A stretch of 64,000 nt of DNA from Paracoccus sp. (in: a-proteobacteria) (GTDB lineage: Bacteria; Pseudomonadota; Alphaproteobacteria; Rhodobacterales; Rhodobacteraceae): contig JAUNTZ010000002.1 of the NCBI GenBank assembly GCA_030538425.1, forward strand, positions 62,001-126,000, read 5' to 3'. The notes below the pieces were generated by a model. That model made no database searches, was not told where the DNA came from, and worked only from the letters and a program-made list of their open reading frames with translations. Positions 10,511-18,375 of the stretch are shown here, piece after piece. Both the position numbers and the translations under genes were made by a program. Every line of letters begins with the position of its first letter. The stretch's first letter is position 1.

Positions 10511-11128
10511 ATGCGCATGGAAGATCAGTTGAACGCCTTTGTGCGCGACGCTTACCGGGCGGGCCATGACCCCGCGCGGATCGACGCGGCTATGGCGCGC
10601 GCCGGGTGGGACGCCACGCAGCGGCAAGCCGCATTGGATCGCTGGCTGGTTGAGGACGGCCTGCCGCCCGTGCCGCGCGCGCCGGTGCGCATCATGGTGC
10701 GCGATGTGGTGATGAACGCGCTGCTCTTGGTCTCGCTGGCTGTGGTGGCCTGGCATATCTGCCAGCTGGGCTTTGCGCTGATCGACCGCAGCTTCCGCGA
10801 CCCGGCGCTGATGGCCTATTTCCCGGATTATTCCGGCACGATCCGGTGGTCGATTGCGGCGCTTGTGGGCTTTGTGCCGCTGCTGCTGTTTCTCACCAAC
10901 CGGACCCGGCGCGATGAAAAAGGCCCGCGCAGCCCCGCGCGCAATTTCTTTGCCGCGCTGACGCTGTTTCTGGTCGCGGTGGTGCTGCTGGGGGATTTCG
11001 TCTTCGTCGTCTATGAATTGCTGACCGGAGATCTCACCATCCGCTTTGTGCTGAAATCGCTGCTGGTGGCGGCGGTCGCGCTGCTGGTGCTGTGGTATTA
11101 TCGTGAGGAACTTGATGGCAAATCCTGA
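10511..11128 (+). CDS. Membrane protein with N-terminal helical domain and four TM segments (DUF5671-like)
   Basis: About 205 residues. The first ~45 form a small helical domain (FVRDAYRAGHDPARIDAAMARAGW pattern), as in proteins whose N-termini resemble UBA-like helix pairs. Four hydrophobic segments follow at roughly residues 62-85, 105-125, 140-165 and 175-195. This arrangement recalls DUF5671 membrane proteins, whose function is not known. Two further ATG codons (10511, 10517) compete for the start. It overlaps the next gene by 14 bases, so the two form a unit. Confidence 0.7.
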   Translation: MRMEDQLNAFVRDAYRAGHDPARIDAAMARAGWDATQRQAALDRWLVEDGLPPVPRAPVRIMVRDVVMNALLLVSLAVVAWHICQLGFALIDRSFRDPALMAYFPDYSGTIRWSIAALVGFVPLLLFLTNRTRRDEKGPRSPARNFFAALTLFLVAVVLLGDFVFVVYELLTGDLTIRFVLKSLLVAAVALLVLWYYREELDGKS

Positions 11129-11540
11129 TCGTTACGCGGGCTATGCGATTGCCGCTCTGGCGGGCGCGATGGTGATTGCCGGGCTGATGATCATCGGCGG
11201 GCCGGGGCGCGCGCAGCAAGAGGCGCGCGACCGCGCGCGCCTGGACGATCTGCAAAGCCTTGCCGCGACGGTCGATTGTCTGGCCAATGGCGGCCCGCCG
11301 CCCGCGCAGATCACACCGTCTGATCTTTGCCCCGACCCGCCGCGGCAAACCGACCCGCAGACCGGCGCGCCTTACCTCTATGAGGTGCTCGACAGCCACA
11401 ATTACCGCCTCTGCGCGACATTCGAGCGGCCCGAACAGTCCCCCGCCACCCAAAGCTTCATGCAATTCGATGGCACGCGCGGCTGTCTGCCCCGCCGTCT
11501 CGATCACTCATTCTTCATCACCCCAATACCCCCGGGGTGA
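11115..11540 (+). CDS. Small membrane-anchored protein with pseudopilin-like periplasmic domain
   Basis: 141 residues: one N-terminal membrane segment (residues 8-30) followed by a periplasmic domain with RARLDDLQSLAATVDCLA, two paired cysteines, and the DPQTGAPYLYEVLDSHNYRLCATF segment. The helix-plus-'DP-TG-PY-Y' pattern recalls pseudopilin-like small proteins. No peptidase cleavage motif was recognised. GTGAGGAAC upstream supports the ATG at 11115, which overlaps the DUF5671-like gene by 14 bases. The function is not known; physical coupling suggests a shared membrane complex. Confidence 0.65.
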   Translation: MANPDRYAGYAIAALAGAMVIAGLMIIGGPGRAQQEARDRARLDDLQSLAATVDCLANGGPPPAQITPSDLCPDPPRQTDPQTGAPYLYEVLDSHNYRLCATFERPEQSPATQSFMQFDGTRGCLPRRLDHSFFITPIPPG

Positions 11541-11558
11541 ATTGGCCGCAGGCCAAGA

Positions 11559-11575
11559 GGGGGCGGCGCCCCCTT
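11559..11575. terminator. Bidirectional terminator hairpin between convergent genes
   Basis: GGGGGC (11559-11564) pairs with GCCCCC (11568-11573) around GGC, in the 33-base gap between the pseudopilin-like gene and pyc, overlapping the pyc stop codon. Confidence 0.5.
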
Positions 11576-14500
11576 ACTCCATCTCGATCAACAGATCCTT
11601 CGCGTCGATCTGCTGTCCTGCGCCGACATGGATGCGGGCGATGCTGCCCTCTCGTTCGGCATGGATGGCGGTTTCCATCTTCATGGCCTCGATGGTCAGC
11701 AGTAGGTCACCCGGATTGACGCGCGCGCCTTGCGCCACCGCGAGTGAGGCCACCACGCCCGGCATCGGCGCGCCGATATGGGCGGGGTTGCCCGCATCCG
11801 CCTTGAGCCGCACCGTTTTCTCGCCCGAGACCTTGCGGTCGGGCACGCGGATATTGCGCGGCTGGCCGTTGAGCTCAAAGAACACCTTGATCTCGCCGTT
11901 CTCGTCGGTCTCGCCAAGGGTTTGCAGCCGGATCTCCAGCGTCTTGCCGGGGTCGATCTCGACGCTGATCTCCTCGCCCGGCTCCATTCCATAGAAGAAA
12001 TTGCGGGTCGGCAACACGCGGACCGGGCCATAGCTCTGGTGCCGCTCGGCATAGTCGGTGAAGACCTTGGGATACATCAGATAGCCGTTCAGATCCTCAT
12101 CATCGACGGGCTGCCCGATCTTTTCGGCAAGCGCGGCGCGCGTCTCCTCAAGATCGACCGGAGGCAGGTGCTTGCCGGGGCGCTCGGTCAGCGGCGCCTC
12201 GCCTTTGAGCACCTTGGCTTGCAGCGTGGCCGGCCAGCCACCGGGGGGCTGACCCAGATTGCCGCGCATCATGTCGATGACCGAATCGGGAAAGCTGACC
12301 TCGGTTGCCGGGTCCTCGACCTGTTCGCGGCTCAGCCCCTGCGCGACCATCATCAGTGCCATATCGCCCACCACTTTCGACGACGGCGTGACCTTGACGA
12401 TATCGCCGAACATCCGGTTCACCTCGGCATAGGTGCGGGCGACCTCGTGCCAGCGATCCTCCAGCCCCATCGAGCGGGCCTGCGCCTTGAGGTTGGTGAA
12501 CTGGCCGCCCGGCATCTCATGGAGGTAAACCTCGGATGCGGGGGCTTGCAGGCCGGACTCGAAGGCCGCGTAATTCTCGCGCACCCGTTCCCAGTAGTTC
12601 GAGATGTCGCGGATCGCGCCCACATCAAGGCCGGTATCGCGTTCGGTGCGCGCCAAAGCCTCGACCACAGACCCCATGGTCGGCTGCGAGGTATTGCCCG
12701 ACAACGCATCCATCGCGCAATCGACCGCATCCACGCCCGCCTCGGCGGCCGCAAGGATCGTCGCGCCGCCCATGCCCGAGGTGTCATGGGTGTGGAAATG
12801 GATCGGCAAGCCCACCTCATCCTTCAGCGCGCGGATCAGCCGCCCGGCAGCGGCGGGTTTCAGCAGCCCCGCCATATCCTTGAGACCAAGGATATGCGCG
12901 CCCGCATCGCGCAGCTCACGCCCCATCGCGACGTAATAGTTCAGGTCGTATTTCGCGCGGTCGGGATTCAGGATGTCGCCGGTGTAACAGATCGACGCCT
13001 CGCAGATCTTGCCGCTGTCGATTACCGCATCCATGGCCACGCGCATATTCTCGACCCAGTTGAGGCTGTCGAACACGCGGAACAGGTCAATGCCGGTCTG
13101 GGCCGCCTGACGCACGAATTCCTGCACCACATTGTCGGGATAGTTGGTATAGCCCACCCCGTTGCTGGCCCGCAGCAGCATCTGCGTCATCAGGTTCGGC
13201 ATGGCGGCGCGGATGTCGCGCAGCCGTTGCCAGGGGCATTCCTGCAAGAACCGATAGGCCACGTCAAAGGTCGCCCCACCCCAGCATTCGACCGAGAACA
13301 GTCCGGGCAGGTTCGCCGCGTAGGATGGCGCGACCCGGATCATGTCGATGGACCGCATCCGCGTCGCAAGCAAGCTCTGATGCCCGTCGCGCATGGTGGT
13401 GTCGGTGATCAGCAGGCGCTTTTGCGCGGCCATCCAGTCGGCCACCGCCTGCGCGCCCTCATCCTCAAGCATCTGCCTTGTCCCGCGCGCGGGGGCTGTG
13501 CGGGGCGCGGGCGGTGCGGGGCTGCGCGCCTCGGCCGGGGGCAGGGCGCGGCCTGCGGTTTCGGGATGCCCGTTGACCGAGATATCGGCCAGATAGGTCA
13601 GGATCTTGGTCGCCCGGTCGCGACGTTGGCGGAACTGGAACAGGTCGGGCGTGGTGTCGATGAATTTGGTGCTGTATTCGTCGGACAGAAAAACCGGGTG
13701 CTTCAACAGGTTGATAACGAAATCAATATTCGTGCTGACCCCACGCACGCGAAACTCGCGCAGCGCCCGGTCCATCCGCGCGATGGCCTGCTCCGGCGTC
13801 TGCGCCCATGCCGTGACCTTGACCAGCAGGCTGTCATAGTATCGCGTGATGACCCCGCCCGCATAGGCCGTCCCACCATCCAGACGGATGCCCATCCCCG
13901 TGGCGCTGCGGTAGGCGGTGATCCGGCCATAATCGGGGATAAAGTTGTTCTGCGGATCTTCGGTCGTGACCCGGCATTGCAGCGCATGACCCGAAAGGGT
14001 GATCGCGTCTTGGCTGGCATGGCCGGTCGCCTCGGCCAGGGTCGCGCCCTCGGCGATGCGGATCTGCGATTGCACGATGTCGATGCCGGTTACTTCTTCG
14101 GTGACGGTATGTTCGACCTGAACGCGGGGGTTCACCTCGATGAAGTAGAACTGCCCGCTGTCCATATCCATCAGGAACTCGACCGTGCCTGCGTTCTGAT
14201 AGCCGACCGCGCGCCCGATTTTCAGCGCCAGTTCGCAGACCTCGGCCCGCTGAGCGTCGCTGAGATAAGGGGCGGGGGCGCGTTCGACGACCTTCTGGTT
14301 GCGCCGCTGCACGGTGCAGTCGCGCTCATACAGGTGGTAAAGCCCGCCATGCGCATCGCCCAGCAATTGCACCTCGACATGGCGGGCGCGCAGGATCATC
14401 TTTTCCAGATAGCCCTCGCCATTGCCGAACGCGGCCTCGGCCTCGCGCCGCCCCTCGCGGATCTTTTCGGCCAGCTCTTCGGGGCTGTTGATCGGACGCA

Positions 14501-15005
14501 TCCCGCGCCCGCCGCCGCCCCATGACGCCTTGAGCATCAGGGGATAGCCGATCTGTTCAGCCTCGGTGCGGATGGCGTCCATGTCGTCGCCCAGAACCTC
14601 GGTCGCGGGAATGACCGGAACGCCCGCGCTGATCGCCACCCGCCGCGCGGATGCCTTGTCGCCAAGCGCGCGCATCGTCTGGGCCGAGGGCCCGATAAAG
14701 GCAATGCCCGCCGCGGCGCAGGCATCGACAAAATCAGGGTTTTCGGACAGCAGCCCATAGCCCGGATGGATCGCATCCGCCCCGCATTCCTTCGCCACCC
14801 GGATGATCTCGGGGATGCTCAGATAGGCCGCCACCGGGCCCAGACCCTCGCCGATGCGGTAAGCCTCATCCGCCTTGAAACGGTGCAGGCCCAGCTTGTC
14901 CTCTTCGGCATAGACCGCGACGGTGCGCTTGCCCAGCTCATTGGCGGCGCGCATGACGCGGATCGCGATTTCGCCGCGATTGGCGATGAGGATCTTCTGG
15001 AACAT
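11574..15005 (-). CDS. pyc: Pyruvate carboxylase
   Basis: Biotin enzyme converting pyruvate, bicarbonate and ATP to oxaloacetate, the main anaplerotic route in many alphaproteobacteria. At 1143 residues it is a complete single-chain enzyme. The biotin carboxylase domain covers residues 1-~450 (ILIANRGEIAIRVMRA, the Gly-rich loop SWGGGGRGM, and FIEVNPRVQVEHTVTE). The carboxyltransferase covers ~520-810 (DTTMRDGHQSL, FHTHDTSG metal ligands), followed by the allosteric/linker domain. The C-terminal biotinyl domain has EAMKMET with biotin on Lys1109. It stands alone, convergent with the upstream pair and divergent from trkH. Confidence 0.98.
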   Translation of the reverse strand: MFQKILIANRGEIAIRVMRAANELGKRTVAVYAEEDKLGLHRFKADEAYRIGEGLGPVAAYLSIPEIIRVAKECGADAIHPGYGLLSENPDFVDACAAAGIAFIGPSAQTMRALGDKASARRVAISAGVPVIPATEVLGDDMDAIRTEAEQIGYPLMLKASWGGGGRGMRPINSPEELAEKIREGRREAEAAFGNGEGYLEKMILRARHVEVQLLGDAHGGLYHLYERDCTVQRRNQKVVERAPAPYLSDAQRAEVCELALKIGRAVGYQNAGTVEFLMDMDSGQFYFIEVNPRVQVEHTVTEEVTGIDIVQSQIRIAEGATLAEATGHASQDAITLSGHALQCRVTTEDPQNNFIPDYGRITAYRSATGMGIRLDGGTAYAGGVITRYYDSLLVKVTAWAQTPEQAIARMDRALREFRVRGVSTNIDFVINLLKHPVFLSDEYSTKFIDTTPDLFQFRQRRDRATKILTYLADISVNGHPETAGRALPPAEARSPAPPAPRTAPARGTRQMLEDEGAQAVADWMAAQKRLLITDTTMRDGHQSLLATRMRSIDMIRVAPSYAANLPGLFSVECWGGATFDVAYRFLQECPWQRLRDIRAAMPNLMTQMLLRASNGVGYTNYPDNVVQEFVRQAAQTGIDLFRVFDSLNWVENMRVAMDAVIDSGKICEASICYTGDILNPDRAKYDLNYYVAMGRELRDAGAHILGLKDMAGLLKPAAAGRLIRALKDEVGLPIHFHTHDTSGMGGATILAAAEAGVDAVDCAMDALSGNTSQPTMGSVVEALARTERDTGLDVGAIRDISNYWERVRENYAAFESGLQAPASEVYLHEMPGGQFTNLKAQARSMGLEDRWHEVARTYAEVNRMFGDIVKVTPSSKVVGDMALMMVAQGLSREQVEDPATEVSFPDSVIDMMRGNLGQPPGGWPATLQAKVLKGEAPLTERPGKHLPPVDLEETRAALAEKIGQPVDDEDLNGYLMYPKVFTDYAERHQSYGPVRVLPTRNFFYGMEPGEEISVEIDPGKTLEIRLQTLGETDENGEIKVFFELNGQPRNIRVPDRKVSGEKTVRLKADAGNPAHIGAPMPGVVASLAVAQGARVNPGDLLLTIEAMKMETAIHAEREGSIARIHVGAGQQIDAKDLLIEME

Positions 15006-15129
15006 CTGGGCCTCCGCTTTGGGTTCGCGGGTGATCCTAGCGGGCAGGGGGCGCGGCGCAAGGGTGGGTGGTGTGAATATGCGTGGGGAAGGGGCGTGGG
15101 GAGATGCGCGGGGCGGAGCGTGCGAACTT

Positions 15130-15142
15130 CCCCCCCCCCCCC
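15130..15142 (+). repeat. Homopolymer tract of 13 C in the trkH upstream region
   Basis: Uninterrupted C13 at 15130-15142, directly followed by alternating GCGCGCG, 55 bases before the likely trkH start. The longest homopolymer noticed in the window. It lies outside the probable coding sequence. Confidence 0.85.
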
Positions 15143-15196
15143 GCGCGCGTGACCAAAGCCTTGACCCGCGCTGTTCCGGGGCGCAATCAGGCAGCC

Positions 15197-16645
15197 ATGA
15201 TCGACCTGCGCCCCGTTGCCCATATTACCGGACGAGTCCTTGCCGTGGCGGGGGTCTCGATGCTGTTTCCGGCATGGGTCGATTGGGCCGATGGCAATCC
15301 CAACTGGCAGGCTTTTGCGGTCTCGGCGCTGATCACGGCCTCCTTGGGGGTGATGGTCGCCATGGCCGCAGCAGGCCCCCGAGCCGCGCCCGATATCCGG
15401 CAAAGCTTCGTGCTGACCTCGACGCTTTGGGCCGTGCTGCCCGCGATGGGGACCATGCCCCTGATGATGGGTGCGCCGGGGGCGGGTCTCACCGATGCCA
15501 TGTTCGAAACCATGTCCGGCGTCACCACCACCGGCGCGACCGCCTTTGCCGCGCTGGACCCGCTTCCGCGCGGAGTGCATCTGTGGCGGGCGATGCTGCA
15601 ATGGATGGGGGGGCTGGGCATCGTCGTCGTGGCGATGGTGTTTCTGCCGCTGATGCGGGTCGGCGGGATGCAGTTCTTCCGCTCCGAGGGCTTCGACACG
15701 ATGGGCAAGGTGCTGCCCCGCGCGGGGCAGATCGCGGCGGATATGACATGGTGCTATGTCGGCATCACCTTTCTGTGCATGGTGCTGTATGGCATGGCGG
15801 GGATGAGCGGCTTTGACGCGCTGATCCATGCGCTGACGACCTGCTCGACCGGCGGGTTTTCGAATTACGACACAAGTTTCGCAGGCTTTACCCCGGCGGC
15901 GCAATGGGTGGCGGTGCTGTTCATGGTGCTGGCCACGCTGCCCTTCGTGCGGCTGGTGCAGGCGGGGCTTGGCGATATCCGCCCGCTATTGCGCGACAGC
16001 CAGATCCGCGCCTATCTGCGCATCATCGCGGTGGCGGTGGCCCTTGTGCTGATCTACCGCGTGATCCGAGCGCCCCTGCCCGAGGCGGGCGGCGTGATCC
16101 GTGAGACGGTGTTCAACATCGTCACGGTGATCTCGGGGACCGGCTTTGCTTACGGCGATGTGACCCTTTGGGGGCCGATGGGTTTCGTGGTGCTGATCCT
16201 GATCGGGTTGATCGGCGGCTGCACCGGCTCGACCGTCTGTTCGATCAAGGTGTTCCGCTATCAGGTGCTGTTCAAAGCGGTCACCGCGCAGATCCGCCGG
16301 ATGCAGTCGCCCCACCGCGTCTATGCGCTGCGGATGCAGGGCAAGCGGCTTGATCAGGACGTGATAGGCTCTGTGATGAGCTTTTTCACGCTGTTTATCC
16401 TGAGTTTCGGGCTGCTGATCATCGCGCTGTCGCTGACCGGGCTGCACCCGCGCACCGCGCTGACCGCCGCCTGGACCTCGATTGCGAATGTGGGGCCGGT
16501 CTGGGGGCCGGAAGTGACCTCAAATGGCAGCGTCGCGGCCTTTCCGGCAAGCGCGAAATGGCTGATGATCGCGGGGATGTATCTGGGCCGGCTGGAGCTG
16601 ATCTCGGTCTTTGTGCTCTTCCTGCCCCGGTTCTGGCGCGATTAG
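15197..16645 (+). CDS. trkH: TrkH-family potassium uptake protein
   Basis: Pore-forming subunit of the Trk potassium uptake system in the inner membrane; 482 residues. The four pore-loop segments are visible in order: TMSGVTTTGATAF, TCSTGGFSNYDTSF, VTVISGTGFAYGD and TSIANVGPVWGPEV, each with the filter glycine. The reading frame extends upstream to 15083 through the C13 tract, but MIDLRPVAHITGRVL at 15197 matches how family members begin, so that start is chosen. The regulatory subunit gene trkA is not in this window. Confidence 0.93.
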   Translation: MIDLRPVAHITGRVLAVAGVSMLFPAWVDWADGNPNWQAFAVSALITASLGVMVAMAAAGPRAAPDIRQSFVLTSTLWAVLPAMGTMPLMMGAPGAGLTDAMFETMSGVTTTGATAFAALDPLPRGVHLWRAMLQWMGGLGIVVVAMVFLPLMRVGGMQFFRSEGFDTMGKVLPRAGQIAADMTWCYVGITFLCMVLYGMAGMSGFDALIHALTTCSTGGFSNYDTSFAGFTPAAQWVAVLFMVLATLPFVRLVQAGLGDIRPLLRDSQIRAYLRIIAVAVALVLIYRVIRAPLPEAGGVIRETVFNIVTVISGTGFAYGDVTLWGPMGFVVLILIGLIGGCTGSTVCSIKVFRYQVLFKAVTAQIRRMQSPHRVYALRMQGKRLDQDVIGSVMSFFTLFILSFGLLIIALSLTGLHPRTALTAAWTSIANVGPVWGPEVTSNGSVAAFPASAKWLMIAGMYLGRLELISVFVLFLPRFWRD

Positions 16646-16655
16646 GGGGCGAGAT

Positions 16656-16678
16656 TAAGGGGGCGCGGGGCCCCCTTA
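16656..16678. terminator. Bidirectional terminator between trkH and the FAH gene
   Basis: TAAGGGGG (16656-16663) pairs perfectly with CCCCCTTA (16671-16678) around a 7-base loop, in the short gap between two convergent genes. Confidence 0.65.
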
Positions 16679-16683
16679 TCCTG

Positions 16684-17523
16684 TTACGCGACGACCTTTT
16701 GCGTCTGTTCGCCCAGACCCTCGATGCCCAGACGGATCACCTCACCGCCCTTGAGATAGACCGGCGGCTTCTGGCCAAGCCCGACGCCGGGCGGGGTGCC
16801 TGTGGTGATGATATCGCCCGGCTTCAGCGTCATGAAGCGCGAGCAATAGGCGACCAGATCGGCCACCCCGAACACCATGGTCGCGGTCGTGCCGTCCTGA
16901 TAGCGGTGGCCGTCCACCTCAAGCCAGAGGCGAAGGTTCTGCGGATCGGGGATCTCGTCGCGCGTCACCAGCCAGGGCCCGACCGGCCCGAAGGTGTCAA
17001 AGCCCTTGCCCTTGTCCCAGGTCGCGCCGCGTTCCAGCTGCCATTCGCGTTCGCTCACATCATTGACGACGCAGTAACCGGCGACATGATCCATCGCGTC
17101 CTCAACCGAGATCTGACTGCCGCCATCGCCGATGATCACGCCCAGCTCCACCTCCCAATCGGTCTTGGTTGAGCCCGGCGGAATGCGGATATCGTCATTG
17201 GGGCCGGTAATACAGCTTGTCCATTTGTTGAACACGACCGGCTCAGCGGGGACATCCATGCCGCTTTCGGCGGCGTGATCGGCATAATTCAGACCGATGG
17301 CGATGAATTTCTGCGTGCCCGCCACGCAAGGACCAAGGCGCGGCGCATCGGGGGCGAGCGGCAGGGTCTCAGGGTCAACGCCCGCGATATGGGCCAGCCC
17401 CTCGCGGGTCAGCGCGCCGCCTGCCAGATCGGCGATGACGCCCGACAGGTCGCGGATCTTGCCGTTCTGGTCAAGGATGCCCGGTTTTTCCTGCCCTTCG
17501 GGGCCAAAGCGCAACAATTTCAT
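16684..17523 (-). CDS. Fumarylacetoacetate hydrolase family protein
   Basis: Metal-dependent enzyme of the FAH superfamily, 279 residues. N-terminal domain MKLLRFGPEGQEKPGILD, then the catalytic domain with the metal ligands in DWEVELGVIIG and NDVSEREWQ, the KGFDTFGPVGPWLVT loop, and TTGTPPGVG. Members are hydrolases, lyases or hydratases acting on diketo or ureido acids; the overall look is of the 'ureidoglycolate lyase/2-keto-pentenoate hydratase' type. Neighbours give no pathway hint, so the substrate stays open. Confidence 0.9.
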   Translation of the reverse strand: MKLLRFGPEGQEKPGILDQNGKIRDLSGVIADLAGGALTREGLAHIAGVDPETLPLAPDAPRLGPCVAGTQKFIAIGLNYADHAAESGMDVPAEPVVFNKWTSCITGPNDDIRIPPGSTKTDWEVELGVIIGDGGSQISVEDAMDHVAGYCVVNDVSEREWQLERGATWDKGKGFDTFGPVGPWLVTRDEIPDPQNLRLWLEVDGHRYQDGTTATMVFGVADLVAYCSRFMTLKPGDIITTGTPPGVGLGQKPPVYLKGGEVIRLGIEGLGEQTQKVVA

Positions 17524-17627
17524 CTCATCCTCCGCGATTTTTTTTGATCTTTGGGCCGGTTTTGCGTGAACCTTTACCCGATCTTTACGCTTTCGGTATA
17601 GACCCGACCAAAGCAGAGGAAAACATC

Positions 17628-17963
17628 ATGCGGAATATATTTGCCGCGCAGGCGGCGCTGTTCGCGCTTGGGATGGAATACAGCCGGATGATGACGCAGG
17701 CGCAGATGGTGATTGCGCTGCGGATGATGGGCATGGGCGGCATGTGGAACCTTGGCCCGGGTGAGGAAAACCGGATGGTCGCGGAAAAGCAAAAGGCGTT
17801 CACGCAGGCCGGTTTCGATATGTGGAAGGCGGCCTTGCGCGGGGGCGGCGCGGACGCGGTGCTGCGCGCCGGCGTGCGCTCTCTGGACCGCGCGACCGGG
17901 GCAAACGTGCGCCGTCTGGGGCGCCGGGGGCCAAGCCTGCCGGGCGGGCGGCGGCGGAAATAG
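17628..17963 (+). CDS. Small Met/Ala-rich hypothetical protein (phasin-like appearance)
   Basis: 111 residues beginning MRNIFAAQAALFALGMEYSRMM, amphipathic and methionine-rich (RMMGMGGMW), with a helical middle (NRMVAEKQKAFTQAGFDMWKAAL) and a strongly basic tail ending GGRRRK. GAGGAAAAC precedes the ATG at a good distance. Similar small proteins are frequent in Rhodobacterales and are sometimes labelled antifreeze-like in databases; that label has no visible basis here. The helical, phasin-like look is only an impression. Its last codons and stop are duplicated in the DNA downstream. Confidence 0.65.
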   Translation: MRNIFAAQAALFALGMEYSRMMTQAQMVIALRMMGMGGMWNLGPGEENRMVAEKQKAFTQAGFDMWKAALRGGGADAVLRAGVRSLDRATGANVRRLGRRGPSLPGGRRRK

Positions 17964-18120
17964 GGGCGCGGCGCGCGGGTTTTGCTGTGGGTTCGCCTGT
18001 GCCGGTGAGCGCGACCTGTATGTGGCGCGCGGCGGCGGAAATAGGGGCGCGCGGCCTGCGGTTTTTTCCGTTGGCTGGGGTCTGTGCCGCATGGCGTGGC
18101 GGTGAGCGCGACTTGCCGGG
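17949..18120 (+). repeat. Two decayed tandem copies of the 3' end of the preceding gene
   Basis: The 16-base CGGCGGCGGAAATAGG, which contains the gene's last codons and stop, occurs at 17949 and again at 18030 (period 81). GTGAGCGCGAC follows at 18005 and 18102. The second unit is about 16 bases longer. Both units run G-rich on the plus strand and are non-coding after the first stop. Confidence 0.75.
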
Positions 18121-18283
18121 GCCGCGGTATAGGCGGCAAGCGTTCGCGACGATGTGGCCGCCTGCATTGAAGCCGTTTCTCTGCCTTGCATCATGCAGCT
18201 TTCGAGCGAGTGAAATGACCCCGCGCGCCGGGTATCGTCCGCACCCCCACGGCGTCTTGCCTCAACAGCAAACACCCCCCCGC
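18121..18283. other. Intergenic DNA without recognisable feature
   Basis: Remainder of the gap between the repeats and the small minus-strand ORF. No convincing gene, promoter or terminator was seen; base composition is more mixed than in the adjoining repeat. Confidence 0.5.
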
Positions 18284-18373
18284 CTAATTCAACGCGGTGG
18301 CCAGCGTTGCGGCCAGAGCCACGCTCCATAGGGTCAGGGCGGCGGCGATGATCGGGGCCAGATAGGGGCGCAT
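18284..18373 (-). CDS. 29-residue single-span membrane microprotein (candidate)
   Basis: ATG at 18373 is two bases after the stop of the ferric-reductase-like gene. The frame runs 29 codons to TAG and encodes MRPYLAPIIAAALT followed by a further hydrophobic stretch ending ATALN: one transmembrane helix and almost nothing else. The tight spacing would allow translational reinitiation. Small single-span subunits are common partners of membrane haem/flavin enzymes, so a role as accessory peptide is conceivable but is inference. It is too short for conventional gene callers. Confidence 0.4.
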   Translation of the reverse strand: MRPYLAPIIAAALTLWSVALAATLATALN

Positions 18374-18375
18374 GA

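Noticed and set aside
11778-14525. 915-codon plus-strand open frame opposite pyruvate carboxylase
   Set aside because: It mirrors the pyc codons in antisense, has a biased His/Arg/Gly composition and no recognisable domain.
15083-15196. N-terminal extension of TrkH through the C13 tract
   Set aside because: The extension is not hydrophobic or family-like; MIDLRPVAHITGRVL at 15197 matches the usual TrkH start.
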